DNA of 64,000 nucleotides from Flavobacterium ginsenosidimutans. GTDB taxonomy: Bacteria > Bacteroidota > Bacteroidia > Flavobacteriales > Flavobacteriaceae. Under the pieces are notes generated by a model that ran no database searches, had not been told where the DNA came from, and was given only the letters and a program-made list of their open reading frames with translations. The first letter of the stretch is position 1; every line of letters starts with the position of its first letter. The stretch is from the NCBI RefSeq assembly GCF_003254625.1, contig NZ_QJRJ01000071.1, positions 62,001 to 126,000 of the forward strand, written 5' to 3'. A program made the position numbers and the translations under genes. Shown piece by piece: positions 7,828 to 16,254 of the stretch.

Positions 7828-8044
7828 AATTGATTTGACTTCCAATTGACAAGTATGTTTCGTTTTCTAAAATGCAGTATTTAATCAAGTAGTCCTTCTG
7901 ATTTCGAAAAGAAGTTTCGATTAAGATAGATCTTAAATGTTTTATCGCAAAAAATAGTTGATACCAAGTAAATTCTGGTTTCTTAAAAAAAGTTGAGACT
8001 ATAAAAATGTCTTATTTTCCCATTCCAAAAACTTTTAGAGGCTG

Positions 8045-8080
8045 TTGGAAAGTTCAATTACATTTAGATTTGCTAATCTA
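8045..8080 (+). promoter_or_regulatory. Promoter and palindromic operator of the arsR-like gene
   Basis: TTG (8045-8047), 17 bases, TAGATTTG (8065-8072) is a good Bacteroidota promoter. The -7 element is part of a 16-base inverted repeat, TAGATT-TGCT-AATCTA (8065-8080), a likely autoregulatory operator. Elsewhere in the 328-base gap before the gene I see one more palindrome, TTAAGAT-AG-ATCTTAA (7921-7936), and no gene. Confidence 0.55.
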
Positions 8081-8155
8081 TAGAGAAACGAACTAAAAGA
8101 TATTGTTTATCAATTATGATCGATTGTTTACGATAATAAACCAATTGGCGATTTA

Positions 8156-8608
8156 ATGGGAATTACAAAACATTTAAAATTTGATAAAGAAACAGAGGAG
8201 ATAGGTAAAATTTGTAAAGCTCTTGGTCATGCAACTCGAATTCAGATTATGACTCTTTTATGGAAAAGAAATAATAGAACTTGTGGTGAAATAGTTGAAT
8301 TAATTCCGTTGGCGCAATCCACGATATCTAAGCATTTGCTGGAGTTAAAAAAAGCAAATCTGGTTACTGTACAGTATGATGGCAAAAAGACCATTTATTC
8401 TGTTGGGGTAGATAATATTAATGCTTTAAAAAAATATTTCAGCAGTTATCTTTCGACAATTGAAATTTCTGAAGAAAATAAAGAAACAGTTTTAACTACT
8501 AAGCATAAAGTACAAAGTAGGAATAGTCATTTGAAAAAATATAATTATCAGTTTTCGCATAAAAAATCAAAAGAGAAAACCGAAGGGATTGCTGAAAAAT
8601 TGACGTAA
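8156..8608 (+). CDS. ArsR-family winged-helix regulator with basic C-terminal extension
   Basis: Transcription factor of 150 residues. Residues 12-95 form an ArsR/SmtB winged helix: ICKALGHATRIQIMTLLWKR, then the recognition region AQSTISKHLLELKKANLV and the wing QYDGKKTIYSV. The family's N-terminal ELCVC metal-binding motif is absent, so metal sensing of the ArsR type is doubtful. The last 45 residues are Lys/Ser-rich and longer than in typical members. A promoter with an overlapping palindrome precedes it. The downstream bacilliredoxin has its own -7 element, so the two may be separate transcripts. Confidence 0.82.
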   Translation: MGITKHLKFDKETEEIGKICKALGHATRIQIMTLLWKRNNRTCGEIVELIPLAQSTISKHLLELKKANLVTVQYDGKKTIYSVGVDNINALKKYFSSYLSTIEISEENKETVLTTKHKVQSRNSHLKKYNYQFSHKKSKEKTEGIAEKLT

Positions 8609-8695
8609 AAAGAGAGAACACGTACTATATAAAATTTAATATTAAACTATAACAAAACTTTATACTTCAAATTAACTAGTTGCGAGTAAACTTTG

Positions 8696-8703
8696 TAACT
8701 TTG
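8696..8703 (+). promoter_or_regulatory. -7 element of the bacilliredoxin gene
   Basis: TAACTTTG fits TAnnTTTG, 33 bases before the ATG at 8737. The nearest TTG (8680-8682) leaves a 13-base spacer, shorter than usual. Confidence 0.4.
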
Positions 8704-8736
8704 CAGTTCAAAAGTAAAATTTTAAAAGACAAAAAT

Positions 8737-9147
8737 ATGTATCCACTAGACATGGTAAAACCAATGGAAGCTGAATTAACAGCTGCAGGTTTTCAAGATT
8801 TACATAGTGCTGAGGCTGTTGAGAATGCTATCAAAGCTGAAGGTACCACTTTAGTTGTTGTAAACTCTGTTTGTGGTTGTGCTGCAAGAAACGCACGTCC
8901 AGGAGCAAAAATGAGTTTGGATAATGCTAAAAAACCAGATCATTTAATTACTGTTTTTGCAGGTGTTGACAAAGAAGCTGTTGATGCTGCAAGACAACAT
9001 ATGTTCCCTTTTCCTCCATCTTCGCCATCTATGGCTTTGTTTAAAAACGGAGAATTGGTTCACATGTTAGAGCGTCACCACATCGAAGGACGTCCAGCTG
9101 AATTAATCGCTGAGAATTTACAGGATGCGTTTAACGAGTTCTGCTAA
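8737..9147 (+). CDS. BrxA/BrxB family bacilliredoxin (YphP/YqiW, DUF1094)
   Basis: Thioredoxin-fold protein of 136 residues. The start [11 protein letters not shown] is typical of the family; reading from an upstream codon would add 19 residues over the promoter. The active site is the CxC pair Cys46-Gly-Cys48 in [15 protein letters not shown]. The conserved FPPSSPS and RHHIEGR segments follow. In Firmicutes these proteins remove bacillithiol from oxidised proteins. Bacteroidota also carry them, and low-molecular-weight thiol use here is inferred, not shown. It ends at a strong hairpin terminator (9213-9254). Confidence 0.92.
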   Translation: MYPLDMVKPMEAELTAAGFQDLHSAEAVENAIKAEGTTLVVVNSVCGCAARNARPGAKMSLDNAKKPDHLITVFAGVDKEAVDAARQHMFPFPPSSPSMALFKNGELVHMLERHHIEGRPAELIAENLQDAFNEFC

Positions 9148-9149
9148 TT

Positions 9150-9305
9150 TTTAAGATACTAAGTTGCTAAGATTCTGAGATACTAAGTTTAGGATTGAAG
9201 TGACAAAGATTTAAAAAACAAAAAGCACTATGAAAATAGTGCTTTTTGTTTTTTATGCGTTTCGGTTCAAAAAACTTAGAACCTTAGCAGCTTAGAATCT
9301 CAGAA
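9150..9305. repeat. CTAAG-type intergenic repeats flanking the terminator
   Basis: Left of the terminator the sequence has CTAAG/CTGAGATACTAAG units. To the right ACTTAGAACCTTAGCAGC and TTAGAATCTCAGAACCTTAG are their approximate reverse complement. The two halves form an imperfect inverted repeat around the hairpin. A similar unit stands at 33966-34002. Confidence 0.55.
9213..9254. terminator. Bidirectional intrinsic terminator between brx and the efflux operon
   Basis: A perfect 19-base stem (9213-9231 with 9236-9254) with core AAAAAGCACTAT, GAAA loop and A/T tracts on both sides. It lies between converging genes and can serve both. Confidence 0.9.
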
Positions 9306-9307
9306 CC

Positions 9308-10675
9308 TTAGAGATTCCATCCCCCGCCAAGTGCTTTGTACAATTCGATCATTGAACTTAATTGTCTTTCGGATAATTGCGAAAGACTTAATTGAGCATT
9401 AAAAAGGTTAGTTTCTACATCCAAAACTTCTAGGTATGAAACGTAACCGCTGTCATATCTTTCATAAGATAGTTTGTAATTGATTAAAGCAGCTTGAACT
9501 TGTCTGTTACGTGCTTTCCATTCTTCTTGATAAGTTCTAACGTTTTGTATGGATTGTTCTACTTCAGAAACGGCACCAATATATGTTTTTTGATAAAGAA
9601 ATTTGAACTGTTCTGCCTGTTGTCTGTTTATTTCAACTCTTCTTTTATTTTTTCCGAATGCAAAAATAGGACCTGCAATTCCGCCGGAAGCATTTTGCAT
9701 ATAAGAACTTCCTAAGAATAGATTGCTTAAATCGGCACTCGCAAATCCGGCAATGGCCGCTAGATTAATAGAAGGAAAACGCATGGCTTGAGCAACACCA
9801 ATTCTTTCATTTGCCGCTGCGTATCTTAATTCCGCAGCTTTTACATCTGGTCTGTTTTCTAATAAAGCAGATGGAATCGATAATGGAATTTTACTGAGGA
9901 TCTGCAATTCAGTATTACTTTTTCCTCTAGGAATTTCAGTAGGAAGTTGACCAGTAAGCAACGCAATTGTATTTTCGTAATAAGTTATTTGTCTTTGAAT
10001 GTTAGGAATTGCGGCCTCGGCAATAGCAACCTGCTGTTCGATTTGTACTTTATCAACTTCAGAAATGTACCCTTTTGTAAATCTCTCGTTTATAATTGCA
10101 TAGTACTTCTCTCTCGTTTCAAGGGTTTGCTTGGTGATTTCTAGCTGATCATCAAAATTTCTCATTTGGAAATATGCTATAGCAATGTTCGCAACAATTT
10201 CTGATAACACTACTTTTCGAGCTTCTTCAGTCGCTAGAAGTTCATTTTTTACAGCATTGTTTTCATGACGAAATTTTCCCCAGAAATCAAGTTCCCAAGA
10301 CATACTAGCTCCTGCAGTCGATGGAGTAATGTATTTTTCATTACTGTTTATCGTAGCTCCATATTGAAAAGCGGGAAGTAAATCTGCTTTGGCATATCCC
10401 AATTCTGCACGAAGCTGTTCTATTCTTGAAACAGCAATTTTTAGATCATAATTATTCTGAAGGCCTTTTGTTATCAGATCCTTTAAAACATCATCATTAA
10501 ACAGATCAAACCATTTCAAATTGGTTACCGAAGCGACGCTGTCTAAATTTCTCTCGTTTTTATAAGACTCTGATTTTAATTGTTCAGGCTTTTTATATTT
10601 TGGTCCAACCATACATCCCACAGGAAATAAGGATAAGACTAAAATAATGACGATTATTTTGTACTTCTTACTCAT
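9308..10675 (-). CDS. RND efflux outer-membrane lipoprotein (NodT/OprM family)
   Basis: Outer-membrane channel of 455 residues that completes the tripartite pump encoded upstream. Signal sequence with lipobox FPVGC gives a lipidated Cys near residue 21, followed by MVGPKYKKPE, the standard NodT-family N-terminus. Two OEP domains follow, with long helical repeats forming the periplasmic tunnel (for example SRIEQLRAELGYAKADLLPA and NERIGVAQAMRFPSINLAA). The start overlaps the end of the RND gene by 8 bases, so translation is probably coupled. The C-terminus ALGGGW is also typical. Confidence 0.95.
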   Translation of the reverse strand: MSKKYKIIVIILVLSLFPVGCMVGPKYKKPEQLKSESYKNERNLDSVASVTNLKWFDLFNDDVLKDLITKGLQNNYDLKIAVSRIEQLRAELGYAKADLLPAFQYGATINSNEKYITPSTAGASMSWELDFWGKFRHENNAVKNELLATEEARKVVLSEIVANIAIAYFQMRNFDDQLEITKQTLETREKYYAIINERFTKGYISEVDKVQIEQQVAIAEAAIPNIQRQITYYENTIALLTGQLPTEIPRGKSNTELQILSKIPLSIPSALLENRPDVKAAELRYAAANERIGVAQAMRFPSINLAAIAGFASADLSNLFLGSSYMQNASGGIAGPIFAFGKNKRRVEINRQQAEQFKFLYQKTYIGAVSEVEQSIQNVRTYQEEWKARNRQVQAALINYKLSYERYDSGYVSYLEVLDVETNLFNAQLSLSQLSERQLSSMIELYKALGGGWNL

Positions 10676-13600
10676 GATCTGTAGTATTTGATTCTACATT
10701 ATTTTCTGTCGCTACGATTGTTTCATCTTTCTTTTTCCCGATTCTTTCAATCATTACAAATAGACCGGGTACAATTAATACTCCTAAAATGGTGGCGATT
10801 AACATACCGCTAAATACCGCCATTCCCATTACGATACGAGCTTGCGAACCTGCACCTGTAGCGGTTAGTAACGGAACTACCCCGAGAATGAAAGCAAAAG
10901 CAGTCATTAAGATCGGTCGGAAACGAAGTCGGGCTGCATACATTGCCGATTCATACAGAGGTTTTCCTTTTTCATATTCTTCTTTGGCAAACTCAACTAT
11001 AAGAATGGCATTTTTAGCCACCAATCCAATGAGGAGAACGAGTCCGATTTGTGCAAAAACGTTATTCACATATGCATCGCTTCCAAATCTTGCTAAAAGA
11101 AGCCCTAAAAATGCTCCAAATACAGCAAAAGGCGCTCCAAGTAATACGCTAAAAGGTAACTTCCAGCTTTCGTATTGCGCGGCAAGAATTAAGAATACAA
11201 AGACCAATGCCATAATAAATACCGATGATCCTCCAGGTGAATGCTTTTCCTGATAAGATAAGTTGATGTAATCGTAACTCATATCTGCGGGTAAAGTCTG
11301 TTTGGCTACTTCTTCCAAAGCAGTTAAGGCTTGAGCACTACTATAGCCATCATTTGGACTACCTCCAATTTCTGCCGATCGGAATAAATTCAGACGATTC
11401 GTAAAGTCGGGACCAGTAACTTTTGTTGCGGTGACTAATGTTGATACTGGAAGCATATCGCCTTTGTTGTTTTTGACGTAAATCAGGTTTAAGTCTTCTG
11501 GTCTCACACGATTAATGGCTTCACCTTGTACATAAACTTTATATTGACGTCCGAAACGGTTAAAATCATTTACATAACTTCCTCCTAAAAATGCCCCGAG
11601 TGCTTCGGTGACTTTAGAAACGGGTATTCCTAATTTCATTGCTTTATCATTGTCGATATCCAATTTAATTTGGGGCGTACCAGCATTAAAAGTTGTGTAA
11701 ATTCGTTTTATTTCAGGACGCTGCTGTGCGGCAGCTATAAAGTTTTGCGTTTGTTCGGCCAAATATTGAGGCGGATTCCCTCCTCGGTCTTGGAGCATTA
11801 AACTAAATCCAGCCGAAGCTCCCAAACCTTGAATCGCTGGCGGACCAAATGAGAAACAGGTCGCAGTAGTAATTTGAGTCGCTAGTTTTTTATTGAATCT
11901 ATCTACAAACTGTTTAGCGGTTTCTGCTCGATCTTCCCAAGGTTTAAGTGAGATGAAAATAAAAGCATTATTTGGCTGATAGGAGTTTGTAAGCATACTA
12001 AATCCATTTATTGTGGTGTATGATAAAATAGATTCTTCTTCTTTTAAGAAACTGTCCACCTTTTTAGAAATTTCATCTGTACGCTGTAATGATGAAGCAG
12101 GCGGCAAGGCAATATTCACTAAAACATATCCTTGATCTTCTTCAGGAATGAATCCAAGCGGAATCTTTTTTCCTAAGAAAACAATCGAAACAAGTATAAC
12201 AGCCAATAAAATAACAATACGAATGGCTTTTTTGGCAAAAAATGTGGCTCCACCAATATATTTTCCAGTTACATTTTCGAAAACTCTGTTGAACCAAGAG
12301 AAGAATTTAGCAAGCCATCCTTTTTGCTGGTCAATTGGTTTGGTCGGTTTTAATAACATAGCACAGAGCGCGGGACTTAGAGATAGCGCACTAAATGCCG
12401 AAAAGGCGACCGAGACAGCAATCGTTATGGCAAACTGCTGGTAGAAACGTCCTGTAATACCAGGTGTCATCGCCACTGGAATGAAAACCGCACATAGAAT
12501 TAATGCAATCGCAATTACAGGTCCAGAAACTTCTTTCATAGCCTGAATTGTTGCTTCTCGTGGATTTTTCCCATGTTCAATATGATGAATTACGGCTTCT
12601 ACAACCACAATGGCATCATCGACCACAATTCCAATTGCTAATACTAATCCTAAAAGGGAAAGTGTATTAATAGAAAATCCTAACATTGGGAAAACCGCAA
12701 TGGTACCAATCAGCGAAACTGGAACTGTAATTAACGGAATTAAAGTAGCGCGCCAGTTTTGAAGGAAAATAAACACTACAAGAATAACTAATATAATGGC
12801 TTCAAAAAGGGTATGAACAATATCATCAACCCCAGCAGTAATGGCAAGTGTTGTATCTAAAGATTCTTGATATACGATATCTTGCGGAAATTTTTCGGCT
12901 AATTGCTTCATAGTGCTTTTCGCATTTTCGGCTACTTCAAGCGCATTACTTCCGGGCATTTGGTATATCGCCACAACAGCACTTGGAGAACTATTTCGTC
13001 TTGCACTTGAGCTATAGTTTTCTGTTCCTAATTCGATTCGGGAAATATCAGCCAATAGAACTTGTGCTCCATCTTCTTTACTTCGTACGACAATATTCCC
13101 GAATTCTTTTTCAGTAACTAATCGGTCTTGAAGAGTTACTCCATAAGTAAATTCAGTATTTGGAGGTGCAGGTTCTGCTCCGAATTTTCCTCCCGGGCTA
13201 ATCATGTTTTGCGCATTTAGAGCACTTTTGACATCATCGACAGTTACGCCAAGTTTGCTCATCATATCTGCTTTTAACCAAATACGCATGGAGTAATCGC
13301 TACCTCCAAAAAGAGTTACTTCTCCAACTCCTTTTATACGAGCCAATTGATCTACGATATTAATACTCGCATAGTTATTTAAAAACTTAGCATCGTATTT
13401 CGGATTGGTAGACGTAACAGTGAACAACATCATCGGAAATGACAAAGATTTTTTTACTACAACCCCTTGTTGTTTTACACTCGAAGGCATAAAAGGAGCT
13501 GATTGATTTTGTCTGTTTTGGGTAAGCATGTTGGCATTATCCAGATTTGTTCCTACGTCAAAAGTAACTTCAATGGTACAAGCACCATCAGAGGTATTGA

Positions 13601-13841
13601 TAGATTTCATGTATAACATGTTTTCAACACCATTCACTTTTTGCTCAATAGGAGTAGCAACGGCTTGCTCAACATTCAACGCATTTGCTCCAGTAAAAGA
13701 TGTAGTGATTTTTACAACAGGCGGATTTATATCCGGATATTGCGAAATAGGTGTTTTTTGCAATGCCAGTAATCCAAGTATCACAATTATAATACTGATT
13801 ACGATCGCAACGATTGGTCTTCGTACGAAAAATTCTCCCAT
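10668..13841 (-). CDS. RND multidrug efflux permease (HAE1, AcrB/MexB-like)
   Basis: Inner-membrane proton-driven drug exporter of 1057 residues, with 12 TM helices and two large periplasmic loops. Key residues visible: the paired aspartates in TM4 (LAIGIVVDDAIVVVEA) and the TM10 lysine (GLVAKNAILIVEFA) of the proton relay. The N-terminus FFVRRPIVAIVISIIIVILG is standard. HAE1-type features point to hydrophobic drugs rather than metals (CusA). It is the middle gene of an MFP-RND-OMF operon, with 18 bases from the MFP gene. Drug range cannot be read from sequence. Confidence 0.96.
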   Translation of the reverse strand: MGEFFVRRPIVAIVISIIIVILGLLALQKTPISQYPDINPPVVKITTSFTGANALNVEQAVATPIEQKVNGVENMLYMKSINTSDGACTIEVTFDVGTNLDNANMLTQNRQNQSAPFMPSSVKQQGVVVKKSLSFPMMLFTVTSTNPKYDAKFLNNYASINIVDQLARIKGVGEVTLFGGSDYSMRIWLKADMMSKLGVTVDDVKSALNAQNMISPGGKFGAEPAPPNTEFTYGVTLQDRLVTEKEFGNIVVRSKEDGAQVLLADISRIELGTENYSSSARRNSSPSAVVAIYQMPGSNALEVAENAKSTMKQLAEKFPQDIVYQESLDTTLAITAGVDDIVHTLFEAIILVILVVFIFLQNWRATLIPLITVPVSLIGTIAVFPMLGFSINTLSLLGLVLAIGIVVDDAIVVVEAVIHHIEHGKNPREATIQAMKEVSGPVIAIALILCAVFIPVAMTPGITGRFYQQFAITIAVSVAFSAFSALSLSPALCAMLLKPTKPIDQQKGWLAKFFSWFNRVFENVTGKYIGGATFFAKKAIRIVILLAVILVSIVFLGKKIPLGFIPEEDQGYVLVNIALPPASSLQRTDEISKKVDSFLKEEESILSYTTINGFSMLTNSYQPNNAFIFISLKPWEDRAETAKQFVDRFNKKLATQITTATCFSFGPPAIQGLGASAGFSLMLQDRGGNPPQYLAEQTQNFIAAAQQRPEIKRIYTTFNAGTPQIKLDIDNDKAMKLGIPVSKVTEALGAFLGGSYVNDFNRFGRQYKVYVQGEAINRVRPEDLNLIYVKNNKGDMLPVSTLVTATKVTGPDFTNRLNLFRSAEIGGSPNDGYSSAQALTALEEVAKQTLPADMSYDYINLSYQEKHSPGGSSVFIMALVFVFLILAAQYESWKLPFSVLLGAPFAVFGAFLGLLLARFGSDAYVNNVFAQIGLVLLIGLVAKNAILIVEFAKEEYEKGKPLYESAMYAARLRFRPILMTAFAFILGVVPLLTATGAGSQARIVMGMAVFSGMLIATILGVLIVPGLFVMIERIGKKKDETIVATENNVESNTTDHE

Positions 13842-13859
13842 AATAGTATGTGATTTAGA

Positions 13860-15005
13860 TTACTTTGCAGTTACAGTTTCAGGATCGCCCAATTTCCATT
13901 GAATGTTTTTGGGAGTAATAACACTTCCGTTTTTCAATAAAGAAGTACCTCCCATGGCTATCTTGTCGCCAGGTTTTAATCCTTCTTCAATAATATATCC
14001 GTTTTTAATTGCTGGGCCAGGTTTTACGATTTGCATTTGTACTTTATTATCATTGCCTACTACGTAAACTTGATAAATACCTTGCACTTCTATAACGGCG
14101 CGCTGCGGAATTACGATTGCTTCTTTGCGAATGTCTGTTAACAGCGCAACTTTTACATATTGACCTGGACGAAGTAATTTATCTGGGTTTGGAAAAGCCG
14201 CTTCAAATGTAATCGCACCAGTTGATGGATCAATTTGTCTGTCGGCAAAACTTACTTTTCCTGTTTGAGGATATACTGAACCGTCTGATAATTTTATGGA
14301 AACAGTTGCTCCAGACCCTTTTAAATCTGAATTGGGTTTGTTGAACTCTCTGTAAAGACGAAGAAATTCCTGTTCGCTTATAGTAAAACGAACTCTGACA
14401 TCTCCAAGATCAGAAATTGTATTTAAAACGGATGCTGGTCCAGGTCTTACATAATCGCCAACCCGCACTTTGGACAAACCAATTAGTCCTGAGATTGGTG
14501 CAGTAATTTGGCAATAGCCCAATTCTATTCTTGCATTTTGCACTGAACCAGAAGAAGCTTTTATCTGCGCTAGCGAAGCACTGTAAGCTGATTTTGCAGA
14601 TACTAATTCTCTTTGGCTAACCGCATTCGACTTTGCTAATGGCGTTATCATATCCAAATCTGATTTTGTTTTGGACAAACGTGCTTGCGATTCTGCTGCA
14701 ACTCCTTCGGCTTCACTAAGTTTGGCTTTATACGGTAAAGGATCAATAGTGTAAAGCAATTGTCCTTTTTTAACAAAACTTCCTTCTTTGAAGTTCATAC
14801 TTTCGATAATACCATCAACTCTGGGATTGATTTGTATATCAGATTGACCAAAAGTCTGCCCCGTATACTCAGATTCTAATTTTACATCTTGCTGTAAAAC
14901 AGTCGTAACTGAAATTTCTAGTGGTTTGGGGCTTGACGGTGTTTCTTTTTTGCAAGAAAACATCAAAAGACTTAGTAAGATTGCTGAGGAGTAGATTTTG
15001 TTCAT
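13860..15005 (-). CDS. RND efflux periplasmic adaptor (MFP/HlyD family lipoprotein)
   Basis: Membrane fusion protein of 381 residues linking the RND pump to the outer-membrane channel. Lipobox LMFSC at about residues 14-18 anchors it to the inner membrane. Order: lipoyl/barrel-sandwich half (GIIESMNFKEGSFVKKGQLL), alpha-helical hairpin (about 90-150), second lipoyl half (ITAPISGLIG), beta-barrel and membrane-proximal domain (LLRPGQYVKV). It is the first gene of the efflux operon. No TetR/AcrR regulator is adjacent, which is unusual for this pump type, so regulation is either absent or distant. Confidence 0.94.
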   Translation of the reverse strand: MNKIYSSAILLSLLMFSCKKETPSSPKPLEISVTTVLQQDVKLESEYTGQTFGQSDIQINPRVDGIIESMNFKEGSFVKKGQLLYTIDPLPYKAKLSEAEGVAAESQARLSKTKSDLDMITPLAKSNAVSQRELVSAKSAYSASLAQIKASSGSVQNARIELGYCQITAPISGLIGLSKVRVGDYVRPGPASVLNTISDLGDVRVRFTISEQEFLRLYREFNKPNSDLKGSGATVSIKLSDGSVYPQTGKVSFADRQIDPSTGAITFEAAFPNPDKLLRPGQYVKVALLTDIRKEAIVIPQRAVIEVQGIYQVYVVGNDNKVQMQIVKPGPAIKNGYIIEEGLKPGDKIAMGGTSLLKNGSVITPKNIQWKLGDPETVTAK

Positions 15006-15104
15006 TGTAAAATTTTTGATTAAAATTTATTATACACAACTAACTAAAAACCAATAAAGTGCAAGAGCTAAGTTAGCGATTTTTTGGTTAGCTGATTAAA
15101 TATT
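15006..15104. promoter_or_regulatory. Upstream region of the efflux operon with GCTAA-type palindrome
   Basis: GCTAA-G-TTAGC (15067-15077) is a perfect 11-base palindrome, followed by GGTTAGC at 15087-15093. AACTAACTA repeats stand at 15039-15047. The cluster is a candidate operator for the leftward efflux operon. No convincing TAnnTTTG element was found on the minus strand. Confidence 0.3.
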
Positions 15105-15260
15105 GTGCGAATTTTGCTAATTTTAGTTAAAATATTATTTATCTGGTTTTCAGTAAGTAGTGAGAATATAGATAAAAAGACACCTTATATCGATGAACTG
15201 CATTTTGTAAGAATGATTTATTCAAAAAAGGCAGGAATATTAATTCATAACTTTTCTACT

Positions 15261-16223
15261 ATGTCAAAGAATAACAAGAAAAAAAACAAAGATTTAGAGT
15301 CGGATTCTAGTGATTTAAAAAAAATAACTAAAAAAGAACTGCTACATCGAGCAAAAAAATTCTCAGAGCAATATTGTATAGGCGACGATAAAGATTTTAC
15401 TCTAAAAGGTAAACCTACTTCTTACGATAGTGCCGAAAATAAATCGGCAGTAAAAGAAACATTAAAAATGGGAGTTAAAGCGCTGGCTGCTATGCAGGAT
15501 ACTTTATATGCACAGGATAAATGGTCGGTACTTCTTATTTTTCAAGCAATGGATGCTGCCGGAAAAGACGGCGCGATTAAGCATGTCATGTCGGGTATCA
15601 ATCCGCAGGGTTGTCAAGTTTCTTCTTTTAAAGGACCAAGTTCTGAAGAATTAGACCATGATTATTTGTGGCGTTGCCAGAAACATCTTCCAGAGAGAGG
15701 CCGCATTGGTATCTTTAATCGTTCTTATTATGAAGAAGTTTTAGTAGTTCGAGTTCATGAACAAATATTAAAAGGACAAAAGATCCCTGAAAAATTAATA
15801 ACTAAAGATATTTGGGACAATCGTTTTGAGGATATTCGAAACTTTGAAAAGTATCTCAATAGAAACGGAACGATTGTGATCAAATTCTTTTTGAATATTT
15901 CGAAAGAAGAACAAAAGAAAAGATTTATTGAAAGAGTTGATAATCCTGATAAAAACTGGAAATTTAGTGCAGCCGATGCTAAAGAACGTGGTTTTTGGGA
16001 TGATTATATGCATGCTTATGAGGAATTGATTAGAAATACATCTACCAAAAAATCTCCTTGGTATGTTATTCCTGCCGACAATAAATATTATGCCCGAATT
16101 ATAATTGCTTCTGCAATAATTCATGCTTTAGATGAAATGGATTTAGAGTATCCTAAAGTTAGCCCCGAAAAAATTGCCGAACTAAATGAAGTAAAAAAAG
16201 CATTGCTCAACGAGAAAGATTAA
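15261..16223 (+). CDS. ppk2: Polyphosphate kinase 2 family protein
   Basis: Polyphosphate:nucleotide phosphotransferase of 320 residues, the usual single-domain length. Walker A is FQAMDAAGKDGAIK, Walker B region is GIFNRSYYEEVLVVRVH, and the lid residues lie in KKRFIERVDNPDKNWKFS. These enzymes use polyphosphate to phosphorylate NDP or NMP. The ATG at 15261 (MSKNNKKKNKD) is chosen. An in-frame GTG at 15105 would add 52 residues with a false signal-like stretch that does not suit a cytoplasmic kinase. It lies 31 bases before the SulP gene and the two are likely co-transcribed. Confidence 0.93.
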   Translation: MSKNNKKKNKDLESDSSDLKKITKKELLHRAKKFSEQYCIGDDKDFTLKGKPTSYDSAENKSAVKETLKMGVKALAAMQDTLYAQDKWSVLLIFQAMDAAGKDGAIKHVMSGINPQGCQVSSFKGPSSEELDHDYLWRCQKHLPERGRIGIFNRSYYEEVLVVRVHEQILKGQKIPEKLITKDIWDNRFEDIRNFEKYLNRNGTIVIKFFLNISKEEQKKRFIERVDNPDKNWKFSAADAKERGFWDDYMHAYEELIRNTSTKKSPWYVIPADNKYYARIIIASAIIHALDEMDLEYPKVSPEKIAELNEVKKALLNEKD

Positions 16224-16254
16224 CTTTTTACAGCTATGTCTAGCCATTTTAATT

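Noticed and set aside
9494..10144. Plus-strand open frames opposite the OMF gene
   Set aside because: Antisense to a gene with complete family motifs, no promoter or RBS.
15105..15260. N-terminal extension of PPK2 from GTG at 15105, with signal-like stretch
   Set aside because: The kinase is cytoplasmic and normal length is obtained from the ATG at 15261. The extension is not family-like.
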